Assembly (NCBI GenBank): GCA_040143965.1
Contig: JASJQH010006912.1
Coordinates: 1-41,677, forward strand
Origin: Basidiobolus ranarum
Taxonomy: Eukaryota; Basidiobolomycota; Basidiobolomycetes; Basidiobolales
DNA length: 41,677 nucleotides
Direction of reading: 5' to 3'
Shown here one piece after another: positions 10,201-21,101 of this stretch (position 1 is its first letter; the number at the start of each line of letters is the position of its first letter). The notes under the pieces were generated by a model. That model ran no database searches, had not been told where the DNA came from, and saw only the letters and a list, made by a program, of their open reading frames with translations. The position numbers were made by a program, and so were the translations under genes.

Positions 10201-10904
10201 CTCCATCGGTCACAAACATGAAAGAAGTGGATATTACCATGCTACTCAAGGTAAACATCAGACTCACCTAGATTTCAAATTGAATATCGATTTATTACTA
10301 ACGAACACATCATAGGAATTGGAGAGCTTTGATACTGTTTTGTATAGTGTGCAAAACAATCTAGCAAAGAAGTTGTCGTTCATTGAATCCATAAAAAAGT
10401 CACAGGTAATGGTGTTTACGAATCAACATGAATGATCCAATCATATTAATTCTGTTCAGTCTTCGTTCCTCTCTTTGGGTAACCGTATCACTAAGTCTTT
10501 GGAGAGAATGACGACGTCTCGAGATAAGATGTAAGTAGTTGGGCACACCAGGTTGCACTTACACCATCACCCACTAACTGCTTGACTTATAGCGACGATG
10601 TTTCTCTGTACATCGATGTTTTGATAAAGCTTTTCCAAACATGCCAAGTCATCGGTAATATACCTTCCGCATCATCATACTCATTGACAACATCTTCTGA
10701 AATTCTATGGCCCTCTATTTTCTAGACCGTTGGATCAGACATTTCCATCTAATGCCCCCAGGAGAACTCCAAGCTCTAGCTCTGAGCAGACTTGTTCGTG
10801 TGAGTGAATTCATGAATAACGTTATTTGCGCATTTGTAATGCGTGATCTCACAGTTCTGATGGCGAAGTATTTAAAGCGGTGCAAAGAGTGGCTTATAGA
10901 CTAA
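7275..10904 (+). CDS. MIT-domain protein with conserved fungal C-terminal region
   Basis: Exons 7275-7508, 7648-7735, 7805-8602, 8673-8756, 8828-9807, 9870-10000, 10082-10250, 10316-10405, 10460-10530, 10593-10654 and 10726-10904 encode about 961 aa. Residues about 24-90 form an MIT three-helix domain (ALSRAQDAVQLDSQKKLDEA, MAYQEAADLLSQVM, NRKKLRQI), a module that usually binds ESCRT-III tails. A long Pro/Ser-rich, probably disordered middle follows, with polyproline (PPPPFPPPG). The last 240 residues are a conserved region with PFWLMRCFERSMMNGGF, ISARMYIPRSLW, ISACELITATL and a Lys/Arg-rich helical end. I recall the same layout in uncharacterised filamentous-fungal MIT proteins. The function is probably endosomal or ESCRT-linked traffic, but that is inferred from the MIT domain only. 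Exon 3 could instead start at a second acceptor further downstream. The small 3' exons rest on phase and splice consensus. Confidence 0.82.
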
Positions 10905-12239
10905 ATTTCAAGCGTGCAATTAGATAATTTCCGAATTGAATCTGTTGATATCTGTGACGCTTAACGTTTATTCAACAAATTATCCATTCATGTACAGCAT
11001 CCAATGTTCACTTCGGTTTAAGCCATTTTTTTGTCGTGTTGTGCTCATGTATACATCTACTCATTGGTATCATATCACTTGGACATCGCAGAATACACTT
11101 GTACTAATAATACACACTGATGTCCAGTAGTCGAAATAGATTTGTTTGTATTTTTTCATCTCAGACTGGAGCTGTGATGAGGTTATTTATTAGTTATCTT
11201 GATACACCGTAATTTTCTCTGTCCTCCTACATGGTTTATATGCCATCTAAATTCTATTATTTCTTTAACTCAACTAGTAAGAGCTCGATTGTACTTTTTT
11301 CTAAATATATGTTATTGAGCATTATAGTTTTCACGTTAGTAGTCTCTCCTAGATATCACCAAGTCTTTCAATAAAAACCCGATTCTCCATCTCCCTGGGA
11401 TTGAAAGAAGGCATTACTAACACATACGGATAGTTAAAATTATTAGAAACCTCAAAATATCGATTTTATAATTACCATGATTTCGGGGTTATCAAGAATT
11501 CGTCTATGTTTTATTTTCGTCACAATTGGCGTAGATTGGGTTTTGGTGGATAGGTTTGGTGCATCAACAGATATACAACATGCATTCTAGATGCTTGTTA
11601 GTTCTTGAGTACTTTCACGTGGTAGTGGATTGGCAACTATCATATAACATTCATATTTCGAGCATGGGCTAGACCATAACTGATAACAACCACTGTATAC
11701 GCAAATTATACGGTCTAGGTGATCAATCGAAGATCGAGAACAATGCACTACTCTAACCATGAATACAAATAAAAAGAAGTATCGCAAATGGTTTTTTAAA
11801 GTTCAATCACACACTTTCCTACAACAAGCATTAGAGTTAGCTAACCAACACGCGGATACCTGATCAGGTTCATCACGAATTATACGCTATATTGTGCATT
11901 TCGGAGAATGCATTTTTATTCACATTCCCAACAATATGGAATATATGAATCTAGAACATGTGGCTTATTATGACGAAAGAAAGTTCGAAAAATTCAAAAA
12001 AAGCTGGTACAATCCTTTCTAGATAAGGGCATCTAGATACTTGTAATTTAAGTGTGCTAATCTAGGGGCTGAAGAGACTGTCAGATAAAATTTCACCTTT
12101 CCTGGAGGTGTCTTTTCGATGAGGGGTACGAGCTTATAAAGAGAAGATGATCCGCAAAATTTAGAAATAAACTGTTGTCTTGGCTGTTTAGTGAATTGGT
12201 TTTTCTCCACATCTCGCATCTTGTACAACTTGAAAAAGT
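10905..12239. other. Intergenic between MIT-domain gene and COX15
   Basis: 1.3 kb of AT-rich DNA with no convincing coding frame, RNA gene or repeat. A TATA-like TTATAAAG at about 12134 lies about 105 bp before the COX15 ATG. Minus-strand frames at 11587-11787 and 12019-12228 lack any family signature. Confidence 0.5.
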
Positions 12240-13947
12240 ATGAATGCTTTTAGGTGTTTAGGCACGGCTCGTTTTTTCCCTAGAGCCTCTTTAAAATTAA
12301 ATGTTCTGTCACGCAACGTAAGAACTACGATATCTCCCAAACCTTGGGGGCCCAATATCCTAAGTAGAGGGTTTACTTCACAATATCGTAGCACTTTCCG
12401 TCAAACCTTTGTTTCAGCTACTCGCCACTTTCAAGCTCCCAAGATATCTTTGTCTATCCCCACGCGTCCTTTCGTTCAGAGGATGGTCACAATGACTAAC
12501 AAAGTTCCTGTGAGTACGAAGGTCATTCGTGATGTATATACACATCCCGCCGTTGGTTACTGGCTAATTGGCATCGGGGCCATGGTTTTTGCCATTGTAG
12601 TTATTGGTGGTATTACCCGACTGACCGAGAGTGGATTGTCAATTGTAGAGTGGAATCTAGTCACTGGTGTGCGCCCTCCTATCACCCAAGCTGAGTGGGA
12701 GGAAGAATTCGAAAAATACAAGCAATTTCCTGAATATAAAATGTAAGCCACTACAGTCTACAAGTCACTCGTGTTTAAAACTAACCCTTCAACAAAGGTT
12801 AAACAAGGAAAAGGGCATGACTCTCGAGGAATTCAAATTTATTTTCTTCTTCGAGTGGGCTCATAGACTTTGGGGACGTGCCATTGGCGCAGCCTTTATT
12901 CTTCCCGCTGCCTACTTTGCTTACAAAGGACATATGTCGAAAGCCGTCACAAAACGTGTGTTAGCTTTGGGTGGTTTGCTTGGCTTCCAGGTACTTGGAT
13001 CTTCATAGTTAATTTCATTCAACAGCTTCTTATCGATTAATTCTATAGGGCGCACTCGGCTGGTATATGGTAAAATCAGGCTTGGCTCACGAGCTTGTTG
13101 AGAACAAAGGAGTTCCTCGTGTAAGCCAATACCGATTGACGGCACATTTAGCTAGTGCCTTTTTCCTGTACCTAGGCTGTTTGTTAACTGGTTGGGATAT
13201 TCTCCGCAATGCCAAGTTAGCTAAGGGAGGTAATCAGGTATGGCGCTAAATTTACTTCAACTAATGTGTTTGATACCTAACACTAACCTAATCTCTAAAG
13301 CACCTTCTGGCTGGTATCAACAACCCTAGACTTAATTTCCTACGTCGCTCAGCAATCGGTCTTTGTGCTCTCGTCTTGTTAACCAGTTTCTCTGGTAAAG
13401 TGAATGGTTCATTTTATTCCCTCCGGTATAGCACAGCATATTAATTGAGATTTTTCAGGTGGTTTTGTTGCTGGCTTAGACGCTGGTATGCTCTACAATG
13501 AATTCCCATTGATGGGAGGCCGATTAATGCCTGAAAGCAACGAAATTTGGTCCGATAACTTTGCTCGTACCGGTGATTCGACTAAATGGCGCAACATATT
13601 TGACAACCCTGTAACAGTTCAATTTGAACATCGTGTATTGGTCAGTACAATGAAGTACTATATTTTTTGGTTCTTTAACTTATGAGTGAAATATTCTGTA
13701 GGCTACATCCTCACTTGCCGCCGTCACTGCTCTGTACTATTATTCAAAGAGGCTTCCGCTTCCCAAGCATATAACTACAGCAGTGAATGCTGTAGTGGGA
13801 ATGGCTGTGGTCCAAGTTACTTTGGGCATTACCACTCTATTGTATGTTGTGCCTGTTTCCTTGGGCGCCGCTCATCAAGGTGGCTCCCTGGCGTTACTCA
13901 CTACTTCACTCTACCTGTTACACACGCTCAAGAGACTCCCCAAATAG
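12240..13947 (+). CDS. COX15: Heme A synthase COX15
   Basis: Mitochondrial inner-membrane enzyme that oxidises heme O to heme A for cytochrome c oxidase. Exons 12240-12742, 12798-12990, 13049-13237, 13301-13394, 13459-13640 and 13702-13947 give 468 aa, typical for fungi. The N-terminus is rich in Arg and hydroxylated residues (MNAFRCLGTARFF, SRNVRTT), as expected of a mitochondrial presequence. Family motifs: GGITRLTESGLSIVEWN, MTLEEFKFIFFFEWAHRLWG, GWYMVKSGL, YRLTAHLASAF, GLDAGMLYNEFPLMGG, FEHRVLA and AAHQGGSLALL. The heme-ligand histidines in EWAH, TAHL, FEHR and AAHQ are all present. Eight membrane helices are expected, and hydrophobic stretches occur at the right places. The fifth intron uses a GTCAGT donor. 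All exon joins keep the frame. Confidence 0.96.
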
Positions 13948-14362
13948 AATCTAGAGAACGTGACAAATTCCATTTTTTAAATAGCATGTCTTCATTTTCT
14001 CTTATACAGTCATAACGTGATCTGATATATGTTTACGCTGACCTTTTTTCTTTAACGTAGATATTTTCGATTACTGTTGATAGCAACACTTCATGGTTCC
14101 CACTCATTATATACGAAATAAACTAACATTCGACCATCTGTTCGTTCCGCAACAAACTCTCATTAATCTTTCCCGTAGTCGATGTCTATGTGTTGTGACT
14201 AGATATAGCAGTAACAAAGAATGGATTTTGATTTTATTGATTTACTTCGGATATTGTTATCGTGATTATTGGATATGATGAAAAGAAAAATCCAAATGGG
14301 TTAATCAGTCAAGAGCAGTGTAACGCTTTCGTGGTAGTGCCCCAGGTACTTTCTCTTTGATA

Positions 14363-15151
14363 ATGCACGCCTACTATTACGACACAGACTCTCAAGCAGA
14401 CCCTCGTGAAGCTCACCAGCTAAACCCTAATTTACCAGTATCTCTTGAAAAGCTCAAGGAAGCAGGAGTATTGTACTGGCGTCTAGAAGGTGAAGAAGGT
14501 CGTCAACAATTGGAAAAAATTGCGGAAGAAAGAAAATACCAGAACCGGGATGTAGTAAGTTGAACATGAATTATATATAGAGATACCTGAAACTGGAAAA
14601 ACTCACAAATCCCTCCTCTTTTTTGAATTTTGAAGGTTACCATTGCCCCCGATAAGTTACCAAATTATGAGGAAAAAATCAAAATGTTCTTTGAAGAGTA
14701 AGTTTTAACTTTACTCTTAATACAAGAATTTTCCCTAAAGTGAAGTGTTGTTTTATTTCTACAAACTTAGGCATCTTCATGAAGACGAAGAGATCCGTTA
14801 CATTCTCGAGGGCTCAGGCTATTTTGATATTCGTGGTAAGTTTTTATTCCATATTAACCAGAACATTGGGACTTAAAGTATTTTAGATTCTAGTGACAAG
14901 TGGGTCCGCATTGCGATGGAAGCTGGTGATATGATTGTCTTGGTTTGTACTAGTATCCAACGTATTGTTAAGATTATAATTGACCCTATTTTATTTAGCC
15001 TGCTGGTATATACCATCGTTTCTGTTCTGATACCAAGAATTTTATTGTAGCCATGCGCTTATTTAAAGAGGAACCTAAATGGACAGCTATTAATCGTCCA
15101 GCTGAAGATAATCAATATCGCTTAGATTACTTGAAGTCCATTCAAGTTTAA
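14363..15151 (+). CDS. ADI1: Acireductone dioxygenase (methionine salvage)
   Basis: Cupin enzyme that cleaves acireductone to the 2-keto acid precursor of methionine plus formate (Fe form), in the methionine salvage pathway. Exons 14363-14554, 14636-14697, 14771-14835, 14887-14942 and 14999-15151 give 175 aa, close to the human and yeast proteins. Metal ligands: HLHEDEE (HxHxxxxE pattern) and the His of PAGIYHRF. Other conserved blocks are [42 protein letters not shown] and [10 protein letters not shown]. The start is the ATG at 14363; the frame opens only 6 nt earlier. The gene has unusually many introns for its size (four, 52-81 nt). Its 3' end is only 128 bp from the stop of the convergent vezatin-like gene. 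Confidence 0.95.
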
Positions 15152-15279
15152 AAAGAATATTTCACACATTTTCGATCCACATAAATGAATTTACTTTTAA
15201 TATCAGTTGAGGTGTGCTTTGAACTTGTCTTTAATTACATGTCCCCTTTAACCACGTGATCAATGCGCTAAAGTACTTA

Positions 15280-17569
15280 CTAGTCAGTATTAGTGGAAGA
15301 CGTGGTAGTGGTTGTGTCAGAGTTTTTTTCATGTTTGCGTCTTTTTACGACATCTCTTAGTTCATCCACCATCATAGAAACTTCCCGCTGCTTAAGTCTA
15401 GCTTGCTCCTATGAAAGAGAATTGGTAAAAGTGAGCTAAAATGAAGAGATAATCTAAAGGTTACCTCTTCTTCACGTCGCGTTTTTTGAAACCGGATACG
15501 CTCAGCACGTGTGAGTTTCTAAGGGATTTTCATCAATAAGCACTGGTGTGGGAAGTGTATAGTTGTGAATGAAGGGTTACCTTTTCTACAAGTTTCCTAT
15601 CTTCAGAAACTCCAGAGACGGCTTCAAACACCTTTTCACTAACTTCATGTTCTTCTGAAGGAGAATCGCACGTGATGACTTTGGAACTCGTAGTCACTTC
15701 GTCGGACTCCCGAGGCATAGAATCATCGTTTTCTGGCTTTATATTGCACTCTAGATATATGCTAATCTTTAGTGACAAGGAATCAGGTGGACCAGGTGAA
15801 TTGTGTGAATCTACCTGGAGCTGGAGACTCGAAGTTTTTTAAAAGTCTATCATAACTTTGCTCCCATTCATATATCACATTGTTTAAATCCTGTTTAACA
15901 GCAAGATACTGTTTCGACAAACTCTCCTTATTTAAATCTATGTAATTCAATGAGTTAGGAGCATGCTTAGAAAATCACAGTGTTCCGGTCAATTACCTTC
16001 ACCGGCACTCCGGATGTCTTCACTACAAATATACAGCTTCGCTTGGATTGCTCTGATATGTTGCTCCAATATAGCTAGACCTTGTAGCAATCCCCTACTT
16101 TTCGGATGAGTCTCTTTAGAATTGGTATGTGAGGGCTCCATCATGGGAACATCTTCCACTTTAAACTCATTGTTATGCGCGGTCGATAATCCTACAGTCA
16201 ACCGATCAGTTGTTTCTACGAGATTATCTAACTGCTCAACTAGACGCTTCCATACCGAGACAAACTCGTGTACGGGTAGATGATTTTCAATTTTGAGTAT
16301 TTCAATGAGAGCGAAACGTCGAACTTCATGAAGCATTTGAAATCTCCGTTTGATTGACGCAAGTGTTAAATCCTCTGAATTTTCAACTGGATTGGAATTA
16401 TTAGAGAACTCATAGACTGTGGATTTGGTGTTCTCCAGTACGAGCCTCGTGAAATTTCGATACAATAATATCCCATCGTTAATGATCTCATAGAGCGCAC
16501 GTCGAAAACTTAGACATCTATAGGTAGTGGAATTCTGCTCAATACGCGATATTGGAGGTAAGATTGTTGATCTAAAGACATCAGTCAAGAAATAATCATG
16601 ATTTTCTTTTGGTGGGTTATGTACGCATATTGTTTAAAAGGGATACAATCTATAGCCTCTAGAGACTAACTCAATTTCTTGAATCATTTTCATTGATTTG
16701 TGAATACGAATGTCAAAACTCTGACTTGCATAGATCAGATTTTCCAATACACTTAGAGCAACCTTTTGGATAGCTATCACGCGTTTAGTAGCCTTTTTAA
16801 AGAATCCATTAGTAATCAATAAGCTTTCTCTTTCTTAGAAATGGGTTAAGCGTACCCGTCTCTTTAACCAAACCGTTGTCATCCCGACTCCTGCTAAAGA
16901 GCTGGTGGCTAACCAGAGCCATAACCAAGGGGATTTTCTGCTAGGTTTACTCCACTTGTGATATTCGTCATTGATTAGGAGTTTCATCCATGAACGAGCT
17001 TTTGGAACACTTAATGATATTCCCGCGGCAGAAAACAAGCATAATCCAATAGTACTATGACCAATCTTCGCCTCTTTAACCTCAATTTTTTCTCGGGGTT
17101 TCTTTTGTAAAGGATAGTAATGAACTAGTGGTGTGTCTGCAAGAAGGTATGAGGATTTGACAATATGACTTAAATCTTCGTCAAACCGAGTGAATTGATA
17201 AGGCGTTAAAGTAACCGAACTAAATTCCTATTCCACAAATAAATAAAAGTCCATTAGTTCTATTTCTAAAGTTGTGTAAGGTTTACAAGAGTAAATTCTA
17301 CTCACAGCAAATTCACTCCACCTCTGAAGCAACCAAGAACTCGTCATATTCATCAAGTCCCCTAAATACGCCTGTCTATCCGGTAAATCTATAGCACGAA
17401 CTACTGTTTCTTTACTCTCTATAGCTGCGAAAAAAAGTGGAAAATTCTTTTTTTAATAACATTCTGAGAGGCGATATTATATTGGTGAAAAGTATTTACA
17501 AGCCAAATATTCAGCAAATGGAGTATCTTCGTACGTTACTATCTCGCCTTCATCGTAAAGCTCACTCAT
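15280..17569 (-). CDS. Vezatin-like myosin-binding membrane protein
   Basis: Nine exons, 17569-17500, 17424-17306, 17227-16856, 16792-16647, 16571-15997, 15937-15815, 15750-15581, 15518-15465 and 15408-15280, encode about 585 aa. Two hydrophobic segments flank a short loop, at about residues 118-137 (IGLCLFSAAGISLSV) and 161-183 (WLWLWLATSSLAGVGM). A helical region then contains MKMIQEIELVSRGYRL, PPISRIEQNS and CLSFRRALYEII. This order and the IQEIELVSRG motif match the vezatin/Inp2 myosin-binding domain. In yeast, Inp2 is the peroxisomal receptor for a class V myosin, and animal vezatin links myosin VIIA to adherens junctions. The C-terminus is a charged coiled coil (LTRAERIRFQKTRREEE, EQARLKQREVSMM). 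The role is probably organelle tethering to a myosin; the cargo is unknown. The family call is by motif memory; a profile search would settle it. Confidence 0.72.
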
Positions 17570-18122
17570 GAGTTCTATATTTTCCTCCAAAGTATTATCT
17601 TATTATCAAGAATGTGAGTTGAACATCAAAGAAGCATCACCTCAAAGAATCTCACCAACAAAAATAACTGAAGTTTTCAAAAGGTTCTTTTGTAACTGAG
17701 AGTGTATTAAGAGGAGAACAAAGGGATGAGGTTAGTAAGAGGTTGGTGAATATCACTCAAAGGTTTTTTGGACGATTTAACCACAAACTTACGAGCCAAA
17801 CTAATTTGTAGGATTAGTTAGTGTAGCGTTCACTTTGTCTTTCTATATACTAGATGGCCTAATCCTAAGTAGCTAAAATCAATGGATCGATTCAAATTAA
17901 CAATATAGGCTAATTAAAATATATTCGTAATATGTTCATCTTATTGTAGACGAATGTTTATTGAATTTTAGAAATAGAAAAGAGCATGAATAGAAATGCT
18001 CCGTGTACCATGTAAGAATCGCATGTAAGAATAGAGTATTCTAAGTCCATAAAAGTCGATTGGTAAAGCTACTTCTGTTTATGAATCAAATAAGAAAGTA
18101 AAGAAATACTCAATGCCAATTG
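17570..18122. promoter_or_regulatory. Vezatin-like promoter and STT3 3' flank
   Basis: About 550 bp between two minus-strand genes. The frame remains open for a few codons 5' of the chosen vezatin-like ATG (17569) before a stop, so a further small 5' exon cannot be excluded. No repeats or RNA genes seen. Confidence 0.4.
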
Positions 18123-20336
18123 TTAATAACGATTACTGAGGGGTTTTCTGAGGGATTTTTTGTTCAATTTGCCAGAGTCGAATGCTGCAGCTTCACTTAA
18201 AGGTCTTCCAAGATTGTCAACATCCTTGACCTTATAGATACGAACAATCCAGTTTTCAGTGGTAAAAGCTTCGTCCATTGTGTGAAGCTTGATAGGTACA
18301 TTAGGTATTTGAACATTACGAACACGATCGTATGCTTGACCACCAAATAGTTCCGCGAAACGGTAATACGACAATTTGTACATCAAAGAGTTCTTCATGG
18401 CAGGCGTGGCACCCGCATCAACACGGAAGTCCCCTTGAGAAGTGAAGAAATCACTCTCTTTAACACCATCTTGGTAGACTCCCTCAGCGATACGAACCAT
18501 CCACAAGAACTTGTTGATATCATCACCAGAATATCCAATAACACCACCGAAAATGACGAGAACATGAGAGACATCATGACGACGCATAATCTCATACGCA
18601 TCATCCTCGGAAGATGCCAAAGCCTTACCAACAGTGGCGATATGAGTATTATTCCAGGTATTGTTATCAACCAAGACGGTACGATTGGCCATACCAGCAA
18701 TTTGGTATCCATAATCCCACCAACACAGGATTTTAGAGTCATCATCGGTGTTTTTACGAAGCCAGTAATATGCCTCTCTGAAATCATCAATAATATGTTG
18801 AGATCCATCAGCTTGACGGGAAGCAAGAACAATGGAAGGAGATGAGTAAGCATTTGATGTGACCCAGGTACAATGGATGACGAATAGAGCGAGGAAGATA
18901 AACAGAACTGTAGTCACAACAAGCTTGGGGCCAAAGCTCTTGATCCCAACTGGAGTTTCTACGTTCTTGGTCTCGGGCTTGCTACCAGATTTGCTAGCGG
19001 TAGAGGCTTTAGCAGCAGCAGCACTGGTAGTAGTCTTGACAACAGTTTTTGGAGACTCCTTCAGATAGACATCTAGGAGCTTGGAAATAGCAACACCACC
19101 AGCGACACAAACAATTGGTGTGAGGGTAAGCATAAGGCGGACCATTACACCGGCAAAATAAGAAGCAGTAATACTATATAAGATTACAAAAACGTGTTCA
19201 TCTTTCAATTCTCTGAAACAGAAGTAGATACCAGCAGGGAAGAATACGATGAGCATCTGAAGATCAAAGAAGAAGGATGACCAGGGTGTAGGCTGATGTT
19301 CTGAGACGGAAGCAATGATAGGAATGTATTTTTTGGCGTATCCGGTATCCCAAAGAGAATAGAAACGACCAGTCCATGGTGCAATATATCCTGCCATTGT
19401 TAAGCCAACAATACCAGCAAATCCAATAACGGAGAGTCCAACAACAGAGAAAGTGAGTAGAGTTTGGAACTGCTTAGCTGGAAGGTGACTTTTGACGAAA
19501 CTAACAAAGGCGACAATTTGGACAAGTCCGAATACACCTAAAGCAGCCATATGCTCGCTGGTTCTAGTTGGTTGGAATCCAACGAAAGGAACTTGCATAG
19601 AAGACAAAGTACCAATGATGTAGAATGTGGAGTAGGCCACATATAGACGGGAAGAGAATCTGCCCATTAAGATCAAAGCGAAAGCATGAAGAGGAATCAA
19701 ATTGATGATGAAAACATATCCACCCCAAGCTGAGACCATGTAGAAATAAAACAGAGCGGTTATCACACCATAGAGGGCAGATCCCAACTTGACTGATTTC
19801 AACCACAAATAGTAGGTGAACATAAGTAGAAAGATGGCAATTCCCTCGTTATCATAGGACCCGGCCACTGAACGAGAGATATATCCAGGTGCGACAGCAA
19901 TGAAAGCGGCTGCTAAAAGACCAGCAGAAGAGTCTTTGACCTCTTTTGTCAAGAGGTAAACGGAGAAAGAAGTAAGGGCAGAGAAGACGGGAGCAAGGAA
20001 AACACACACATTTCTAATGTCCACAGTGAAATTGAAAAAGTGTAAAACTTTGTGGATAATACCAGCAGTCAACATAATTCCGGGGTAAACAGTACCACCT
20101 ACAACTCTACCGAGAGGATACCAAGAACGTTCATCGAACCAATTCAAAAACTCATAAAAGCCGTGCTTAACAAGATGTTGAGTTGTGCGATAGTTGAACC
20201 ATGGGTCGAATTCGTGAATAACAGATTCAAATCGAATAACGGAGAAAAGACGAGACGAGACGGCCACCACTGCAATAATAGAGAGAATGATGACCTTTAA
20301 CAAAGAGGTTTCCGATTTGGTAGATAAACCAAACAT
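18123..20336 (-). CDS. STT3: Oligosaccharyltransferase catalytic subunit STT3
   Basis: ER membrane enzyme that transfers the lipid-linked glycan to Asn-X-Ser/Thr. It is a single 737-codon frame with no intron, close to the yeast length of 718. The N-terminal multi-helix region carries the first acidic motif HEFDPWFNYR, the second SYDNEGIAIF, and SVSEHQPTPW, which is part of external loop 5. The luminal C-terminal domain carries the hallmark WWDYGYQI, followed by ANRTVLVDNNTWNN, and DDINKFLWMVRIAEG, which corresponds to the DK/MI region. A Lys/Ser/Ala-rich cytosolic insert (AAAAKASTASKSGSK) replaces the short linker found in yeast. The protein ends with basic residues (KKSLRKPLSNRY). Transcription starts divergently from the sorting-nexin gene. 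Confidence 0.98.
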   Translation of the reverse strand: MFGLSTKSETSLLKVIILSIIAVVAVSSRLFSVIRFESVIHEFDPWFNYRTTQHLVKHGFYEFLNWFDERSWYPLGRVVGGTVYPGIMLTAGIIHKVLHFFNFTVDIRNVCVFLAPVFSALTSFSVYLLTKEVKDSSAGLLAAAFIAVAPGYISRSVAGSYDNEGIAIFLLMFTYYLWLKSVKLGSALYGVITALFYFYMVSAWGGYVFIINLIPLHAFALILMGRFSSRLYVAYSTFYIIGTLSSMQVPFVGFQPTRTSEHMAALGVFGLVQIVAFVSFVKSHLPAKQFQTLLTFSVVGLSVIGFAGIVGLTMAGYIAPWTGRFYSLWDTGYAKKYIPIIASVSEHQPTPWSSFFFDLQMLIVFFPAGIYFCFRELKDEHVFVILYSITASYFAGVMVRLMLTLTPIVCVAGGVAISKLLDVYLKESPKTVVKTTTSAAAAKASTASKSGSKPETKNVETPVGIKSFGPKLVVTTVLFIFLALFVIHCTWVTSNAYSSPSIVLASRQADGSQHIIDDFREAYYWLRKNTDDDSKILCWWDYGYQIAGMANRTVLVDNNTWNNTHIATVGKALASSEDDAYEIMRRHDVSHVLVIFGGVIGYSGDDINKFLWMVRIAEGVYQDGVKESDFFTSQGDFRVDAGATPAMKNSLMYKLSYYRFAELFGGQAYDRVRNVQIPNVPIKLHTMDEAFTTENWIVRIYKVKDVDNLGRPLSEAAAFDSGKLNKKSLRKPLSNRY

Positions 20337-21101
20337 TGCTAATTTTGGACTGAGCTGATTATTGAGCTCTACTAGTATCTAAAGACTTTTAAAAGTAAGT
20401 GAGTGTGTGGCAATAAAAGGTATCGCTTTAGTTATAGTTGCTTTCAACAGATATTGAAGTTTTTGTAACTGCAGGCGTATACTACTTGTTAACTTGACCT
20501 ACCAACCTGACTTCCTTGCTGTGGCCACTTTTCGAAACCTCGCAAGCGTAATCAAGAATAGATAACCGAATTTGTAGTTGACAACCAGTGAACGTGAGCT
20601 ACGTGATTCCCTCGAATATCCAGGATATCCCTATATTATTGCTACATTGGTGGCGATTGGCCCAAAATTCAAACGTAGCATAATCGTCAATAACACAGTT
20701 ACAGCAGATTGATAACCAATGCGTCACGTGACTATGAATTCTTCAGATCCGAGTATATCATTCCGAAATATTCTAACCAGTCATGGCAGATTAAACAGCA
20801 TTTAGCCATCATGTGTAACAATTGTGACTTTAATATTTTCAAATCGACCGAGTCTACCAACTTCTACCAAGTATTCCTGAACACTTTGATACTGAAGTAA
20901 TTTCAATTACAGAACCCAGTTGCAACAAGTATCTCAATAGGTAGTTTAGATATACCATACGCCTCAGACTTGAAAGTTAACCGAACATATTCTTGGGATC
21001 TAAAACCTTCACAAAATATTGTATCAATACTGTCATTATTTTGTGTTTATGACTCTAAATCTCTAAAGTACAGTTTACTGCAACAAGTATACAATCAAGC
21101 A
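20337..21101. promoter_or_regulatory. Divergent promoter of STT3 and the sorting nexin
   Basis: Shared upstream region. It contains two ATTGG elements (20646-20650 and 20656-20660, CCAAT boxes facing STT3), one CCAAT (20716-20720) and a perfect palindrome GTCACGTGAC (20723-20732). CCAAT is the site of the HAP/NF-Y complex. CACGTG with a flanking T/A is the site of Cbf1/USF/TFEB-type bHLH factors. The right part (20900-21101) may contain unrecognised 5' exons of the sorting nexin: the frame is open there but lacks an ATG before 21102. Confidence 0.5.
20723..20732. promoter_or_regulatory. GTCACGTGAC E-box palindrome
   Basis: Exact 10-bp palindrome. It lies about 390 bp upstream of STT3 and about 380 bp upstream of the sorting-nexin ATG. 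A near copy (GTCACGTGAA) lies upstream of the gamma-adaptin gene. It matches the bHLH consensus; binding is inferred. Confidence 0.5.

Noticed and set aside
11587-11787. 66-codon minus-strand frame in the MIT-COX15 spacer
   Set aside because: No similarity, odd composition, no supporting splice or promoter signals.
12019-12228. Minus-strand frame ending just before COX15
   Set aside because: Overlaps the COX15 promoter/leader, no recognisable family, and the open stretch begins before the first ATG.
18435-18845. 136-codon plus-strand frame inside STT3
   Set aside because: Antisense shadow of the STT3 catalytic domain.
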